Of a stretch of DNA of 64,000 bases, positions 33,504-45,307 are shown in pieces. Origin of the DNA: Rhynchopus sp. YZ270_cl-10 (Eukaryota > Euglenozoa > Diplonemea > Diplonemida > Diplonemidae); the NCBI GenBank assembly GCA_964035575.1, contig OZ037855.1, positions 124,001-188,000 on the forward strand. Direction: 5' to 3'. Each line of letters begins with the position of its first letter. Position 1 is the first letter of the stretch. Under the pieces are notes generated by a model, which made no database searches, had not been told where the DNA came from, and saw nothing but the letters and a program-made list of their open reading frames with translations. Both the position numbers and the translations under genes were made by a program.

Positions 33504-34363
33504 CAGGGCTATTTCTAAAAACCTGTCCCTGTCCCTGATTTTTGGAAAATGAAAGTTGCCAAAAAATTTGCATGGGGCTTATATACAGGGCTGCCAAAAA
33601 ATTTGCACGTACTACAGTACTTACCAAGAGAGGGGTGATGGGCTTTCTGCTTGAAGAAAGTTGCCGATTTTTTTTTTTTGTTGAAAAGCTTTCTTCCAGA
33701 TTGTGCAAATAACGGGGGTTTTGGTGTATTCTGAAAAATCCTAGAGGGCGCACCAGGCCGCGTGCCGGAGGCGCTCTGAGGGGGTTTCTTAGAAAACTTG
33801 TTCTCTGCACTAACATCACACTGACACCGTACCCATTTTAACAAAAACCAAGAACTTGCCCAATTCTGCAAATTGACCCCACCACAGAACGGACGGATTC
33901 TGGAAATGCAAATGCCGGTGTTTTCGCGCATTTTCATGTTTCGGCATCAGGGAGAGAAAATCTGGGTTGTGGGATTTACCTTGGCCCCTTTACCTTACAC
34001 TCATTTTGACCAAAACCAAGAACTTGGCCATTTCGGCAAATTGACCCCACCACAGCGCGGACAGATTCCGGAAATGCCAATCGCGGTATGTTTTGGGGCT
34101 GGAAAATTTTCAGGGGAAAATTTTTTTGAGCAGCATTTTTTGGCCGAAAATGGGGGCCCCACGTCTTAGTGACCGGGCTCATATTTTCAAAAAATTTAAG
34201 TGGTCAAAAAATTGTCCAATTTTCGAGATTGACCCCACCACTGCACGGGTGAATCCCAAAAATGCAAATAAGGACGTTTTTGGCACAAAATAAATCTGCC
34301 AAAAAATTTGTGTCCCGGATTGGATTTTGGACCCCCCGGACCCCATATTTAGAAATAGCCCTG
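33504..34363 (+). mobile_element. Element E, non-autonomous hAT-like transposon
   Basis: The inverted termini CAGGGCTATTTCTAAA (33504-33519) and TTTAGAAATAGCCCTG are flanked by a perfect 8-bp duplication, CTTTATAT (33496-33503 and 34364-34371). An 8-bp duplication with CAGGG termini is the hAT hallmark. The 860-bp body holds the repeating GACCCCACCAC modules (near 33861, 34042 and 34213) and no transposase. A stray right end (CATATTTAAAATAGCCCTGC) lies inside element I near 49470-49490. Confidence 0.75.
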
Positions 34364-34371
34364 CTTTATAT

Positions 34372-36631
34372 GTGAAAGCGCTGTGCTGCGATTTTTGGAC
34401 CAGTTGTACTTCGCCGCCCAAACAGAGAACGTCTCTGCTTGGGTCTATAATAAACTCTCTAATCGCTTGCACATCATTGGTGTTAAACAAAAAAAAACTG
34501 AATGGTCATTTATGCCATGCGATGCGCTGATCTAGGGCATGCACTCTCAGAATGTGCCATTTCTTAAAATCCTTTTTTTAAACGAAGCCAAAACTACCAA
34601 AACGAAGGAGAAATGAAGCAAAGGAATGGGCCTGCAAGGCACAAATTAGTACTATTATGAGAGAGACTTAAGGAACAGTGGAGATTGCATCAGGTGGCAA
34701 CTACACTATTCCAACAAATTCTTCAAATTAAACAAAGTTTGTAAGTCAAGATGGCCTTTTTTTTTCTCTGTATCGAAAATACTGAACACCCTTGTGGGCT
34801 GTACAGTTATTCAATGTATTTGAAGACCGTATCGCCCGTGCAATCTTCGATAAACAAAAATCTGAATAAATCAAAAAAAAAAAAAAATTCAATAAACACA
34901 CCACCGAAGAAGAGCATTACATTAGATACTACCCTTAACATAATACAATATGGGTAGCAGGAGCAGGGAGAAGGAGCAGAATTATTGACCTTTTTTTGTC
35001 GCTATATTTGAATTACTTTTGTTCAGATAAAAAAAAAACCTTTTGCAGTACAAAGGCAAACTTTTGAAGATGGCTTCAATACATATTTTTAAGAAATTGT
35101 TTTACAAGATGACCCTAAGGCTCGACAGATGTTCAAATATCTTTAAAAAAAACTTGAAAAAATTGTATGTGCAATCACGGGGCAAAGGCACGGCATGTCG
35201 ACCCCCTCTCGTCGCCAGAGGCCACATCAAAACTAACGTCGTGTCTCCATTCAAGGTAATGACCTAGAATATACGAGAGCCTGCGTCGTTTCGCTTTCCC
35301 CTTGAATCTGCCCCCGAGCTACGTTTCCACGCAATTCACCATATTTTCATCTCGGTGAGATTGGTGGGGATTTATTTTACTGCCGTTCGTGACAAAGAAT
35401 CAGTTGGCGATTAAAAAAAAAAGAAAAGAAAAAAAACACACATTTAAAAGCAACAGAACCCCACTTTCTTTTGTGGAAGAATCCAGAAAGAAAATATTTT
35501 CCAGCCACACCACTTTCCCTTGAGCATTTTTCTGCTGCTGAGGTGGTAAATGGGTTATCTGCCTGAATCTAAATGGGCAATGGTATACACATATAATTCC
35601 CCACCCCCCAAACCTCCCAGAAATGGATGTCAAAAACCCTTCCACCTTAGCCTTAAGTGCAGAACTGAGATGAGTGACAGGGGAATACACCAAACCGAAG
35701 GTATCTGACGTTTGAATAACTTCCCACCACAATATTTCTATAAAAAAAACGAGAGGTACAAAACCTTTCTGTAAACACAGGCACCAGACCTCTGCAGGCT
35801 ATCGAACTGTGGAGTGCACTTCATTGGTACACATTTACGGTATGCGTGATACATTTTCGCACCCCATCTAGATGCATCAATGAAAAAGAGCACAAAGAAG
35901 TAATGTGGGTAGGAGTTTTACATAATCTTTCGCAGTCCTTCATTTCGTTGAACAAACAGATCAGTGGGTTATTGAAGCATCGAAAAAAAAAAAAAACTAT
36001 TGGTGCTCCGGGAGGGGTCGATATTGACAGGTAGTTGACCGATTTCCCGAACAGTTTTCGCACCATTTATAAGATGATCCTAAGCCTCTCGTGCTTAATC
36101 ACCTTGAAAAAAAATCTGCGCAGTTTTGTAATCTTTTTATTATTTTGGTTTTTATTAGACAGTATGCTTTTTTAAGACAGTAAAGGGATTATCCGCTGTG
36201 ACAATAGATCATCAGGGGCAGGAAGAAAAGAATGGATGGGAAGAGAAAGAGAAAATATTGTAGGTGAGGCTCTCGTGATTCGTCGTATATATCAGTGGTC
36301 CACCAAATTGACACCTTTCGTGACAGCAACTGATACATCAGCCCTTCCACCAAAAACAAAGCAAAAGAAGAAGACGAAGAAGAAAGGGGTTGGGGGCGTA
36401 GCTTTGTCTGCGTGTCGTATTTTTTTCTCCAAATATTGGTGTTTGAGATGTCCCCGACAGTTGTTCGGTAACACCAAATGTAAAAATAAAGAGAGGTCGA
36501 AAGTGCAAAACGCATCACCATTTCATCGGCGGGCGCAAAGCACTGAAATACAACGACAACAGCAGTTTCCAGCAAAAAAAAAAAAAAGGATATAGGTTTA
36601 GGGGGCATGTTTTTGTGCTGTGTTATAAAAA
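34372..36631. other. Intergenic DNA with hairpin motifs, no gene seen
   Basis: This holds a motif 1 consensus copy (36066-36105), a partial one near 35104, a motif 2-like sequence near 36505-36545 and a single-unit relative of the 63.6-kb minisatellite hairpin at 36000-36055. A minus-strand frame at 35400-35732 is open for 110 codons but shares its start region with a short repeat near 47000, so I do not call it. Confidence 0.45.
36066..36105 (+). repeat. Hairpin motif 1 copy
   Basis: It is the same as 17485-17525 except for one base in the 3' stem (GCTTAA). Confidence 0.65.
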
Positions 36632-36650
36632 GGGGGGGGGGGGGGGGGTA

Positions 36651-37835
36651 GGGGGGGGGCAAAACCTTCAGGACGGGTGAGGCATTTTTGGAAAAAGTGG
36701 TTTTGTGAGCAAAAAACCTGTCAACACCCCTCATACCCCCCAGAAATGGGTCAGAAACACCCTGAGACCCGAAAATCCATGATTAGGGCACCTCAGAATA
36801 TGAAAAAATGCAAAAAAAATAGTGAAAAAGTGGCTTTTGACGGTTTTGGCCATGTTGGGTAAAATGGCCATTTTTTGAGAAAAAAATCAAAAAAACAGCA
36901 AAATTTCGACATCATGACAGCTGCTTGGGCACGAAACTACCCCAAAAATGTCCTGTGAGTCCATTCCGACCTGTTTTGGACACTTTAGGCACTTGTTTTG
37001 GTGTTTTTTTTGGTGTTTTGAGGTCAAAAAAGATCCCCTGACTATCCCCTGGCAGCCCTGGGCCGCGACTTGCGCCCTGCTTTTAGACCCACTCTGGGCC
37101 AAAAAATGGGCGAAAACCTCCGAAAAAGCACTCTGGGAGCCCAGATAGTTCCAAATTTCCACCGCACACCCTCAAAAACACCTCAAAAACATGTCAGAAA
37201 AACATTTTCAAAAACACACTTTTTCAAATAAGTCATTATGGAACCTGCCCAGATGAACTTTTTGAAAAAAGTGTGTTTTTGAAAATATTTTTCTGGCATG
37301 TTTTTGAGGTGTTTGGGTGGGTTTCTGGTGGATATATGGAACTATCTGGGTCCCCGGAGTGCTTTTTCGAGGGTTTTCACCCATTTTTTGGCCCAGAGGG
37401 GGTCCAAAAGCAGGGCGCAAGTCGCGGCCCAGGGCTGCCAGGGGATAGTCAGGGGATCTTTTTTGACCTCAAAACACCAAAAAAACACCAAAAAAGGCGA
37501 TAAATGTGTTCAAAACAGGTCGGAATGGACTCGCGGGACATTTTTGGGGCATATTTGTGCCCAGACAGGCCTAATGATGACAAATTTTTGCTTTTTTTTT
37601 TGAAATATTGGTCAAAAATGGCCATTTGACCAAAATGGCCCAAACGGCCAAAATGGTCTATTTTTGCTATTTTTTTCCATTTTTTTGTATCTCTGGGGTG
37701 TCTCACCTATAGAACACCCCCAAACCACACCCCAAAACCATCTCTGACCCGAAATTTTCGGTGGTTTGCGGGTACTTTGCACGTAAATCCAAAAAAATCG
37801 AAATGCCTCAAAAAAATAGGGGTTTTGCCCCCACC
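36651..37835 (-). mobile_element. Element B', diverged palindrome
   Basis: 1185 bp related to B throughout, with a replaced stretch near its left end (after GGTGAGGCATTTTTGG) and scattered differences. The arms also differ from each other more than in B. It therefore looks older than A', which is unchanged from A. Confidence 0.7.
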
Positions 37836-37837
37836 TA

Positions 37838-38685
37838 GGCATACTGTGCAGGCGAGCCGTTTTTAGGCGAGTTTTTCGTTTTCCTGATTTTCAGGAAAAA
37901 CTCGCCAAAAACTCGCCCTACTCGCCCATTACTCGCCTATTACTCGCCAAAACTCGCCAAAAACTCGCCAAAACTCGCCTAAACTCGCCAAAAACTCGCC
38001 TAAACTCGCCTAAACTCGCCCACATTTGGGTGCAAATCCTGGTGCACATACGCACCTTGGGGGTGAAAATGTGCACCAGGATGTGAAAATGGAGGGCGGG
38101 GGTGACTGATGACAACATGCCACTCGAAAACACACAAAAAAATTGAAATTGTGTCACTTGTACGTCTAAAGGCAACCATGTCACGGCAGTGGCTGACAGG
38201 CATGTATGTAAACATTTGCTCCAGGGGAAGATTCAAGCGTGCCATAGATCCCGGGGGACAAGACGTGCTACAATCCGGAGGATGACGAAGACATGGATGA
38301 GCCGGGGCTACACTCGCTATACAACAATGTCCTCGCCATGCCGGTAAATGGCAACCCTGCAGGCCACCCCTTGGCGGTATTCCCCCACGACTACATCGCA
38401 CCCATCTGTGCAAGCTTCATGGATCCGCAGAAGCTACAGCTGGACTGGTGGTACTGGTTGTGGAAGCCTACAAAGCAAACTGCAGAGGTCTTGTTCAAGT
38501 GGAACGAAAAAAATTTTCTCTTCAAAACTCAAATTTCCCTCATATTTTCGTGTGTACACTTTTCCCAAGGTAAAATCCCTACCAAAAAAAAAAACTCGCC
38601 AAAACTCGCCCCCCAAAAATGGGCGAGTTTTAGGCGAGTTTTTGGCGAGTAGGCGAGTTTTTTTTACTCGCCTGCACAGTATGCC
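37838..38685 (+). mobile_element. Element C, TA-flanked transposon with ACTCGCC words
   Basis: GGCATACTGTGCAGGCGAG and its inverted partner end an 848-bp element flanked by TA. Comparison with the uninterrupted junction at 11950-11970 shows that TA was duplicated on insertion. ACTCGCC/GGCGAGT words crowd both ends. The core carries a captured-looking coding fragment. No transposase was found. Confidence 0.75.
38233..38510 (+). pseudogene. Captured coding fragment inside element C
   Basis: A GC-rich open stretch of about 85 codons reads, in parts, DEDMDEPGLHSLYNNVLAMP, PHDYIAPICASFMDPQKLQL and DWWYWLWKPTKQTAEVLFKW, with balanced composition quite unlike the rest of the element. It has no start of its own and ends in low-complexity DNA. 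I do not recognise the parent gene. Confidence 0.45.
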
Positions 38686-38704
38686 TAGGGGGGGGGGGGG
38701 GGTA

Positions 38705-40076
38705 GGGGGTCGCATTGTCCTCACAAAAAGTGAAATAAAAATTTTTTGTGACATAGATACTCGTTTCCCGTGGAAAACTAGACACATACCCACCCCAAAA
38801 ATGTTCGGAGGATCCAATGAAACCATTTTTTTACACTTTGGTGGGCTCAGAAATACCCAAAATGGGGAAAATTAGTGAAAAATGGACTTTTACCCCAAAA
38901 TGGGCAAAAGTGGTTTTTTAGCAAAAAAATTGATTTTTTTGGATCACCAGAGGTCTATTTTGGTGACTCTCCGGTGCAAATCGGGTCCCAGGGGTCCTGT
39001 GGACCTGATTTCAACGACCAACAGGCTTCTGTACCACTTGCAAATGATTTTTTTTGAGTTTTTGAGTCAAAAAAAGTGCTTGTCCACCCCTTGTCCACCC
39101 CTTGTCCAGTCCAGGACTTTTCCCCTGGCCATCACATAAAGTAGGGTATGATGCAAATTTGGGTACATACCCCCCCCAAAAATGGTCTGCGGACCCAATG
39201 GAACCGGTTTTTTACCCTTTGGAGGACTTAGAAGCACTAGAAATGGGGAAAAGGAGTGAAAAATTGCCCTCCCCCCCAGATGGGGGGGCAGGGGCGGTTT
39301 TGGGCTAAAAAATGCCAATTTAGGGCCGCCAGAGGCCTCTTGGGGTCACTCTCCTGTGGAAATCGTACTCCTGGGGGTCCTGTGGGCCTGATTTCGGCCA
39401 GCTGCACCCTTTTGGACCCTTCGAACCGATCTTGGTTTGAAATATTGAGTTGAACATGACCCCCTGAACCCGTGCGTATGCGCCTCAAACACCCCCCTCA
39501 CCCCTCCCCCCTCACTGCCCACCTTCTCCTACCCTGCCAGGCGTAACAAATAAAAAAACGACCTCCCCCTCACAAAAAGCGTCTGAGGATGCTGCTGAGT
39601 TCGTGAGGAGGTTCGTGGATGGGGAGCAGATCAGGGGCGTGTGTATGGCGTGTCCTGATGAAGTGCTTCAGCTGGGGCTCGAAATGCACGGCTGTGGGGG
39701 GAGGCAGAAAATGCCAAATTAGGGATGCCAGAGGCCTCTTGGGGTCACTCTCCGGTGGAAATCGTACTCCTGGGGGTCCTGTGGGCCTGATTTCGACGAG
39801 CTGCACCCTTTTGGACCCTTCGAACCGATCTTGGTTTGAATTATTTAGTCAAATATGTCAAATTCCTCCAATCATAGGCTGTATACAGTACAAAATCATG
39901 AAAACACCAATAAAAACGCATTTTTTTACGTTTTTTCACGTTTTTTGCCGCAAAACCCCCCAAAAACCCCCGGAAACCCATTTTTGGGGTGGCACAGGGT
40001 GTGGGTCACCACTGAAATGGTCCACCAGCGAAAAAATAATAAAAATTACATAAAAACGTTAGCCAATGCGACCCTC
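38705..40076 (-). mobile_element. Element A', inverted identical copy of A
   Basis: 1372 bp, the same length as A. Every stretch compared by eye matches, including all internal open frames. TA flanks both ends, next to G-runs. Confidence 0.75.
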
Positions 40077-40272
40077 TAGGGGGGGGGGGGGGGGGAAAGA
40101 TGGTTGAGATTGTCCCCAGTGCTTCGTTGTATCAGCTTTGAGAAGAACCAGGGGCTCTACATTAAAAACTTCTCTGGGCTGGAGAAGCATATTGTGGGTT
40201 TGAAAGCAAGTTGTTGCACGTTGTTTCTTACAAACAACATTGCCCAAATATGTGTGTTATGTGTCTGTTTTG

Positions 40273-40413
40273 GAAAAGTGTCACTTCGTCCCCACCCCCT
40301 TTCTTGTTGTTTGATGCGTTGACGCTATCTCTCACCCTGTTGGGTGGTGTTGCGGAGCGCGGTTGGGTGAGTGAACGACATTGACACTTTCCGCTCACAA
40401 AAGTAGTGTGCGT
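40273..40413 (+). repeat. Hairpin motif 5, copy 2
   Basis: The 5' arm GTGTCACTTCGTCCCCACCC and the 3' arm GGGTGAGTGAACGACATTGA (then CAC) can pair. The core TGTTGGGTGGTGTTGCGGAG and the tail TCCGCTCACAAAAGTAGTG are as in copy 1. The inner hairpin is ACCC/GGGT instead of CCACC/GGGTGG. Confidence 0.6.
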
Positions 40414-40827
40414 AAAAAATAAAAAAAACAATAAAAGGGTAAAGTCCTACACGGGAATATCCGATGTAAGTAAGGGGTTTGAGAACAATGTTAAAAAAAA
40501 AACAACAGATAAATGCGCCTCTCTCCGCACGCATCAAAATAACGAATATAAAATAAGCATTTTTTTTAAGGGGCATGTCAAGGGAATTTTTCTCTTGGTG
40601 GGGTTGATGATGGGGCAACAGGAGCTGTTTGTTTGAAGATTCTGGGAGGTGGGAGGGGTGTGGGGGGGTGGGGGGGGTGGGATTGATTCGTGGGGGGTGG
40701 GTAATAATATGCCACCCCCTCTTTCACAACGCTGTGGAAGAGACCGTGGGGGAGCTCAGGGAGGTGAAAGCTCTGCACTGTTGGTGCGCTTTTTTTTTTT
40801 TTTTTTTTTTTTTTGAATTTTTTTTTT

Positions 40828-40888
40828 GATAAATTGTTGGAGTAGTGTAGTTGCCTCGGTTGTGTTGCCACAGCTGTGCAATCTCCAC
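40828..40888 (+). repeat. Hairpin motif 3 copy
   Basis: It differs from the 16157 copy by only a few bases and again follows T-runs. Confidence 0.6.
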
Positions 40889-41530
40889 TTTTTTTTTTAC
40901 CATTCCTTTCAGGGAACGGAGCATGTACGGGTCCTGGAAGCTCCAGGAAAATGGAGTCGGTGGGCTTAATAGGAAGTTGCCTTTCCTAAACGTACAACTA
41001 AAGGGGAGGTGTCGTCACTCACCTATATCATCATTGAAGTAACATTGCTTACCAATGGTACACTCCAATGTTGCCCCCCAAAAAAAAATTTTCGATCAAC
41101 AAAAATCACCCCACCCAAAGATAGGTGGCGATGACCACCCAATGTCACCCATATAAACAAGATGGGCTAGGGTACTCAAAGAACGGCGCATCAAGTGTTG
41201 ATACTCTCTGTGGAGGGGAAGTACAAAAGGTTCGAGTGCTCCTTTTTGACGTAAGGGGAGGAGATGGAGAGGGGGAGAGAGGGAGTGTCCCAACGGCATC
41301 AGCCGGAACAAAGGGTCTTGGGTTTGCCCTCTGTTTTAAGCAGAACAGCTAGGACTGCAGAAAGGTGAGAGCGGGTCCGAGAATATATAAAAATTAAAAA
41401 ACAAAAAACAAAAAAAATTTGGTAAGAGTCCGAAGCCCACCTCAATTAGGTTCTCGCTTGGCCACCTTGTAAAAACAATTGAATTTCGTATCATGAAGGA
41501 CGGATGTGTCAAGAAGGGGGGAAAAAAACG

Positions 41531-41573
41531 AAGTTGATAGTGCAAGACGCCTCTGGGACGCAGGCACTAACAC
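41531..41573 (+). repeat. Hairpin motif 2 copy
   Basis: GAAGTTGATAGTGCAAGACG followed by CCTCTGGGACGCAGGCACTA. Consensus core. Confidence 0.6.
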
Positions 41574-42653
41574 TTCGTAGATTAACGTACCCCCGGTATG
41601 ACAAAGGAGAGGGCAGGGTCCAACTTACCATTTATTTCTGTTTCAATAAAAATATATTTTTCGTTCTTTGTTTTTCGACAAACCCAGTTTTTTTTAGATG
41701 TGTCTTTTGCAGGGTCTCCACCCCCTAAAAACTTGAAGATTTAGAAGAAAAAAAGTGGAAAAAAAAGGGCGATGATGATTTTCTGCGTGGGGCACTTTAA
41801 TTTATTTCCAGGAATTTTCCAATGCAAAAAAAAATAAACTGACTAAACGCTTTTTTTTTTGGGGGGGGCAAAACTCCACTCCCTGGAAATGGGTTGGTGC
41901 GTGGAGGGGAACAGGGTGCAGGGCAATGAATTAAAAAAAAAAACGGCCAAAAAACTTCCACTTTTTAGTGAATGCGGCTAAAATAGTGTTCATCGTTTAT
42001 ACAAGCTGTCGGTTTGTTTTGTTTGTTTGTTTTCTTTTTCCTTTTTGAAAAGAAAGAAGGGAAAAAAAGGTGAGGAGATCAGTCACAGAAACACAGAAAC
42101 AAATAGCATTGAGCGGGCTTCAATTGGAAGGGAAAAAAAAGGAGGATTTTTTTTTTTGTGTCAGATGATTTTCATGTCTCGCAATACATAGTCACCTGAA
42201 AAAAGGGGGGATTTTATTACAATTACAAAGTAAAGGAGTTAAAAAGAATACAGTCCCGTGAAAAAAAAATTACCCGATCTTTCATGTATATTGTCTCGAT
42301 ATTGCCGAAGTACCCATCTGTTTGTGGGACACGAAAGACTGTACTCATATTAACCAAAGCCTTTTGCTAGGGGGAGGGAAAGGGGGTATTTTTTTTTTTT
42401 TTCTCTTCCTAATGATTTTTAGGTGCACCTAACTATGCTGTTTTTTTTCTGTGTTACATTTTTGCCTGCTCCGGAACAAGTAGTTGTGTTTAAAAAGAAA
42501 ATGTAGAGGAAGTAAAATTGAGGGGAAAAAAAGACAAATGTGCGCGGTACCCAATCGTGCAATTTGGGACAATCTGACAACAGCTCTCAAAGTTGTACGA
42601 ATAATCACTACACTACACGCGCCTATATGATGCCGGAGCTTCTCCATGCAGTC

Positions 42654-42689
<36 letters not shown>

Positions 42690-45111
42690 TTTTTTTGTTT
42701 TGTTTGGAAAACTTGGTTTGTAGTAGAGATACCCGAGGTTTTTCTTTGGGGAGCAAATTTGAGAAGAAGGCAACGTTGGAATCCTTTTACTTCTCTTCTC
42801 ATTTGTATCTCGACCAGAAATCCAGAACAAAAAAAAACCGAAACTCTTTTCCGACAATCAGATCGCAAACATTGCAGGGGCATAAATCAGTGCAAATAGA
42901 ACGCGATATTGAGTGAGAAACACACCTTCGATCCTATGGAAAGCCTGGGCAGAAGTACCTCCCTCCTCCTGAGGTACTGATACAGGATTGATGTCCACTG
43001 TGGACACGGCGAGAGGTCATAGCAGGGCATGGAAGATTGTCAGCGTGGTTTCCTCGTCAAAGACTGACCGCACAGAGTCAACAACGTTTACCGTCATTTT
43101 GGGAAGAGTGTGAATAAAGTTGAAAAATACAAAGCCCTCTCATGACAGTGTACCTAAAGAAAGGGAAAGATATCCTAAGCCCAAAAGGAGTTAGCAAAAG
43201 TACGAACAAAGGGGGAAAAAAATGACTACTATTCAATGTAGCCACGATTTTTTTCTTCAGAGGATCTTTAAAAGAGTCGACGAACAAAGGGAAAAAGAAA
43301 AAAGTAGAAAAAGAAAAAAGTTGAGCTGAAAAAGAAACGGAAAATATGCTCCAAATGAGCACTGCTGTGCGCGGGGAAGCAATGCTACAGCAGTGCGGCT
43401 CTCATGACTTAAAAAACAAAAATAAACCCGAAAAAGCACCTCAAAAAGATGAAAGGTGTATGTGGACATTGTGGGTAAGAACGTAGTTAGAACGTGGTTA
43501 GCACGTGGGGGAGTTTTTTTTTTTTTAGTATTGCAGATACATGAGTGTGTCTCAATCGGAATGTGCAGGTACAGAATCCCCCTTTGAAAAAGGTACAAAA
43601 CAAAAAAGAAAAACGATTAGATTCATATACTTTCAGTTCACAGAATTGAAAGAATTTGAGAGGGTCAACACATGCACCCTTTCTTTTTTGGTAGAACGAA
43701 AAAAAAGAGCAAATAATTGAGACAGGTCTCGTGTACACATCTCCCAAAAGGCTAATACCTTAAAGGCTGCGACATATTTGAAAGAGTTGGAAGTTCATAC
43801 GCCTCACCGTGCATCGGCAGGCGCAGGCACCGGTAAAAGGTTTTTTTTGTTTGGTTGTAGGCAACATGAAGTCGCCGGTTTTTAATGAGAGTTACCCACC
43901 TGGAAAGCGGGGGAAAAGAGGGGGGAATTTGAAAATGTTTTTTGTATGTTTTGAAAGTGCTTTGTGCTCTGTTTAATTTTGCTTGATAGTTTTGTAGACG
44001 TGGAGTAAAATAAAGAGGGGGGAAGAAAGTAAGATTGATATGTGTGCTCTCGTGCATACATATCTTTCAGAAACTTTGAGTCCACGTTTTTTTCTCGAAC
44101 ACAGCATGCACCCAACTCTGTGAACGATTAAAACAGAAAGAAACAGGAACATGCAGCAGCACCGTGCACATAGGAAAGAGGGTCTTTTTGTTTTGAGTTT
44201 TTAGACAGACCTGACACTGCTATTTATTGTTTTGAAAATGGGGGGTTTTTGTTTCTGAAAACACGGAAAGGGGGGGGGAAAAAATATTGGGAAGGCGATG
44301 AACCGAAGCATCTCACGCTTCACCGAATAAAGAGAAAGCGGGAAAGTACAAACGCCTCATGTAGGCAACCTACAACCGTACACTGAAAAACAATTAAAAA
44401 AAAATCAAAATAATATTATTGAGTCACCACAAGGGGGTCTTTTAATTTGTATAAAAAAAAAAAAAATACGCAAATCAAACTCTGCCTGTTGACCTTTCGT
44501 TATTCGTTGCTTGTTTTTTTTTAGGGCTAAAAAGTTTGTCAAAAAGTTTATCAGATGAACATAAGATTCTCATGCTTGGTCACCTAAACAATACACTTGA
44601 AGGATGGCCCGTGCTCTTATGTAGACACCGATAAAAAGAAATGGGGTTTTTGTTATTTTTGTTTTGTGCTCTCGTTTGGGAAAAAATGGGAAGTTTGTGA
44701 GATGATCTGAAGCCTCAAGTCAAAAGGTACTGTTTTTGTTTTGTTTTGTTTTTGCTTTCAAAAGAAAGTGATTTTTTTCTTTTGCTTCTTTTTGTACAAA
44801 ACTTTAAAGGGGGGTTTTGAGCCACACCATTACATTTTTTCTTTTGAGAAATATTTGAAGCAAAATTTCGTACTTTTTAAAAGAAGGGGATAGCTGCGTG
44901 TGGTTAGAAAAATCAGGTGATTTTCGTATGGTAAAAGTGAAGTTATTAATGCAGGCACCTCCGACTGACCCACACGAAGAAAAAAGTGGGGTTTGAAAAT
45001 GTTTTTTGTATGTTTTGAAAGTGCTTTGTGCTCTGTTTAATAGTTTTGTAGACGTGGGGTTGGAGAAGAAGGGTGCGTTACTTTGTATGAGATTACAAAG
45101 ACAAAAAAGTG

Positions 45112-45152
45112 GGGTTGATAGTGCAAACGCCTTTGGGACGCAGGCACTGAAC
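45112..45152 (+). repeat. Hairpin motif 2 copy beside motif 5
   Basis: GGTTGATAGTGCAAACGCCT followed by TTGGGACGCAGGCACTGA. It directly precedes motif 5 copy 3. Confidence 0.6.
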
Positions 45153-45156
45153 GCGT

Positions 45157-45307
45157 AACTTGTCATTCCCTCACCCCCCTTCTTGTTAGTTGGTGGATGC
45201 GTCGACGCTTCCACACGCACATACCTCCCTGTTGGGTGGTGGTGTTGCGGAGCACGGTTGGGTGAGTGAACAGCGCGACACTTTCCGCTCACAAAGTAGT
45301 GTGCGTA
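45157..45307 (+). repeat. Hairpin motif 5, copy 3
   Basis: It has the same order of blocks as copies 1 and 2. CTCACCC/GGGTGAG pairing is kept while the outer stem is weaker. Confidence 0.6.

Larger units (their letters stand above)
36632..40095 (-). mobile_element. Inverted second locus of poly-G/C-anchored elements (B', C, A')
   Basis: On the plus strand: G-run (36632-36648), TA, B', TA, element C, TA, G-run (38688-38702), TA, A', TA, G-run (40079-40095). Read on the other strand this is the same A-then-B order as 10550-13172, with C inserted at the TA between the homopolymer and B'. Confidence 0.75.

Noticed and set aside
35400-35732. 110-codon minus-strand frame after a TTTTTTTATAG acceptor-like site
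   Set aside because: Its first 30 bp match a short repeat near 47000, so it may be another dispersed motif. No family is recognised.
37918-38030. Regular ACTCGCC repeats as a CRISPR array
   Set aside because: The words are 7 bp with irregular 2-8 bp gaps and occur inverted at the other end of element C. They are subterminal transposon repeats.
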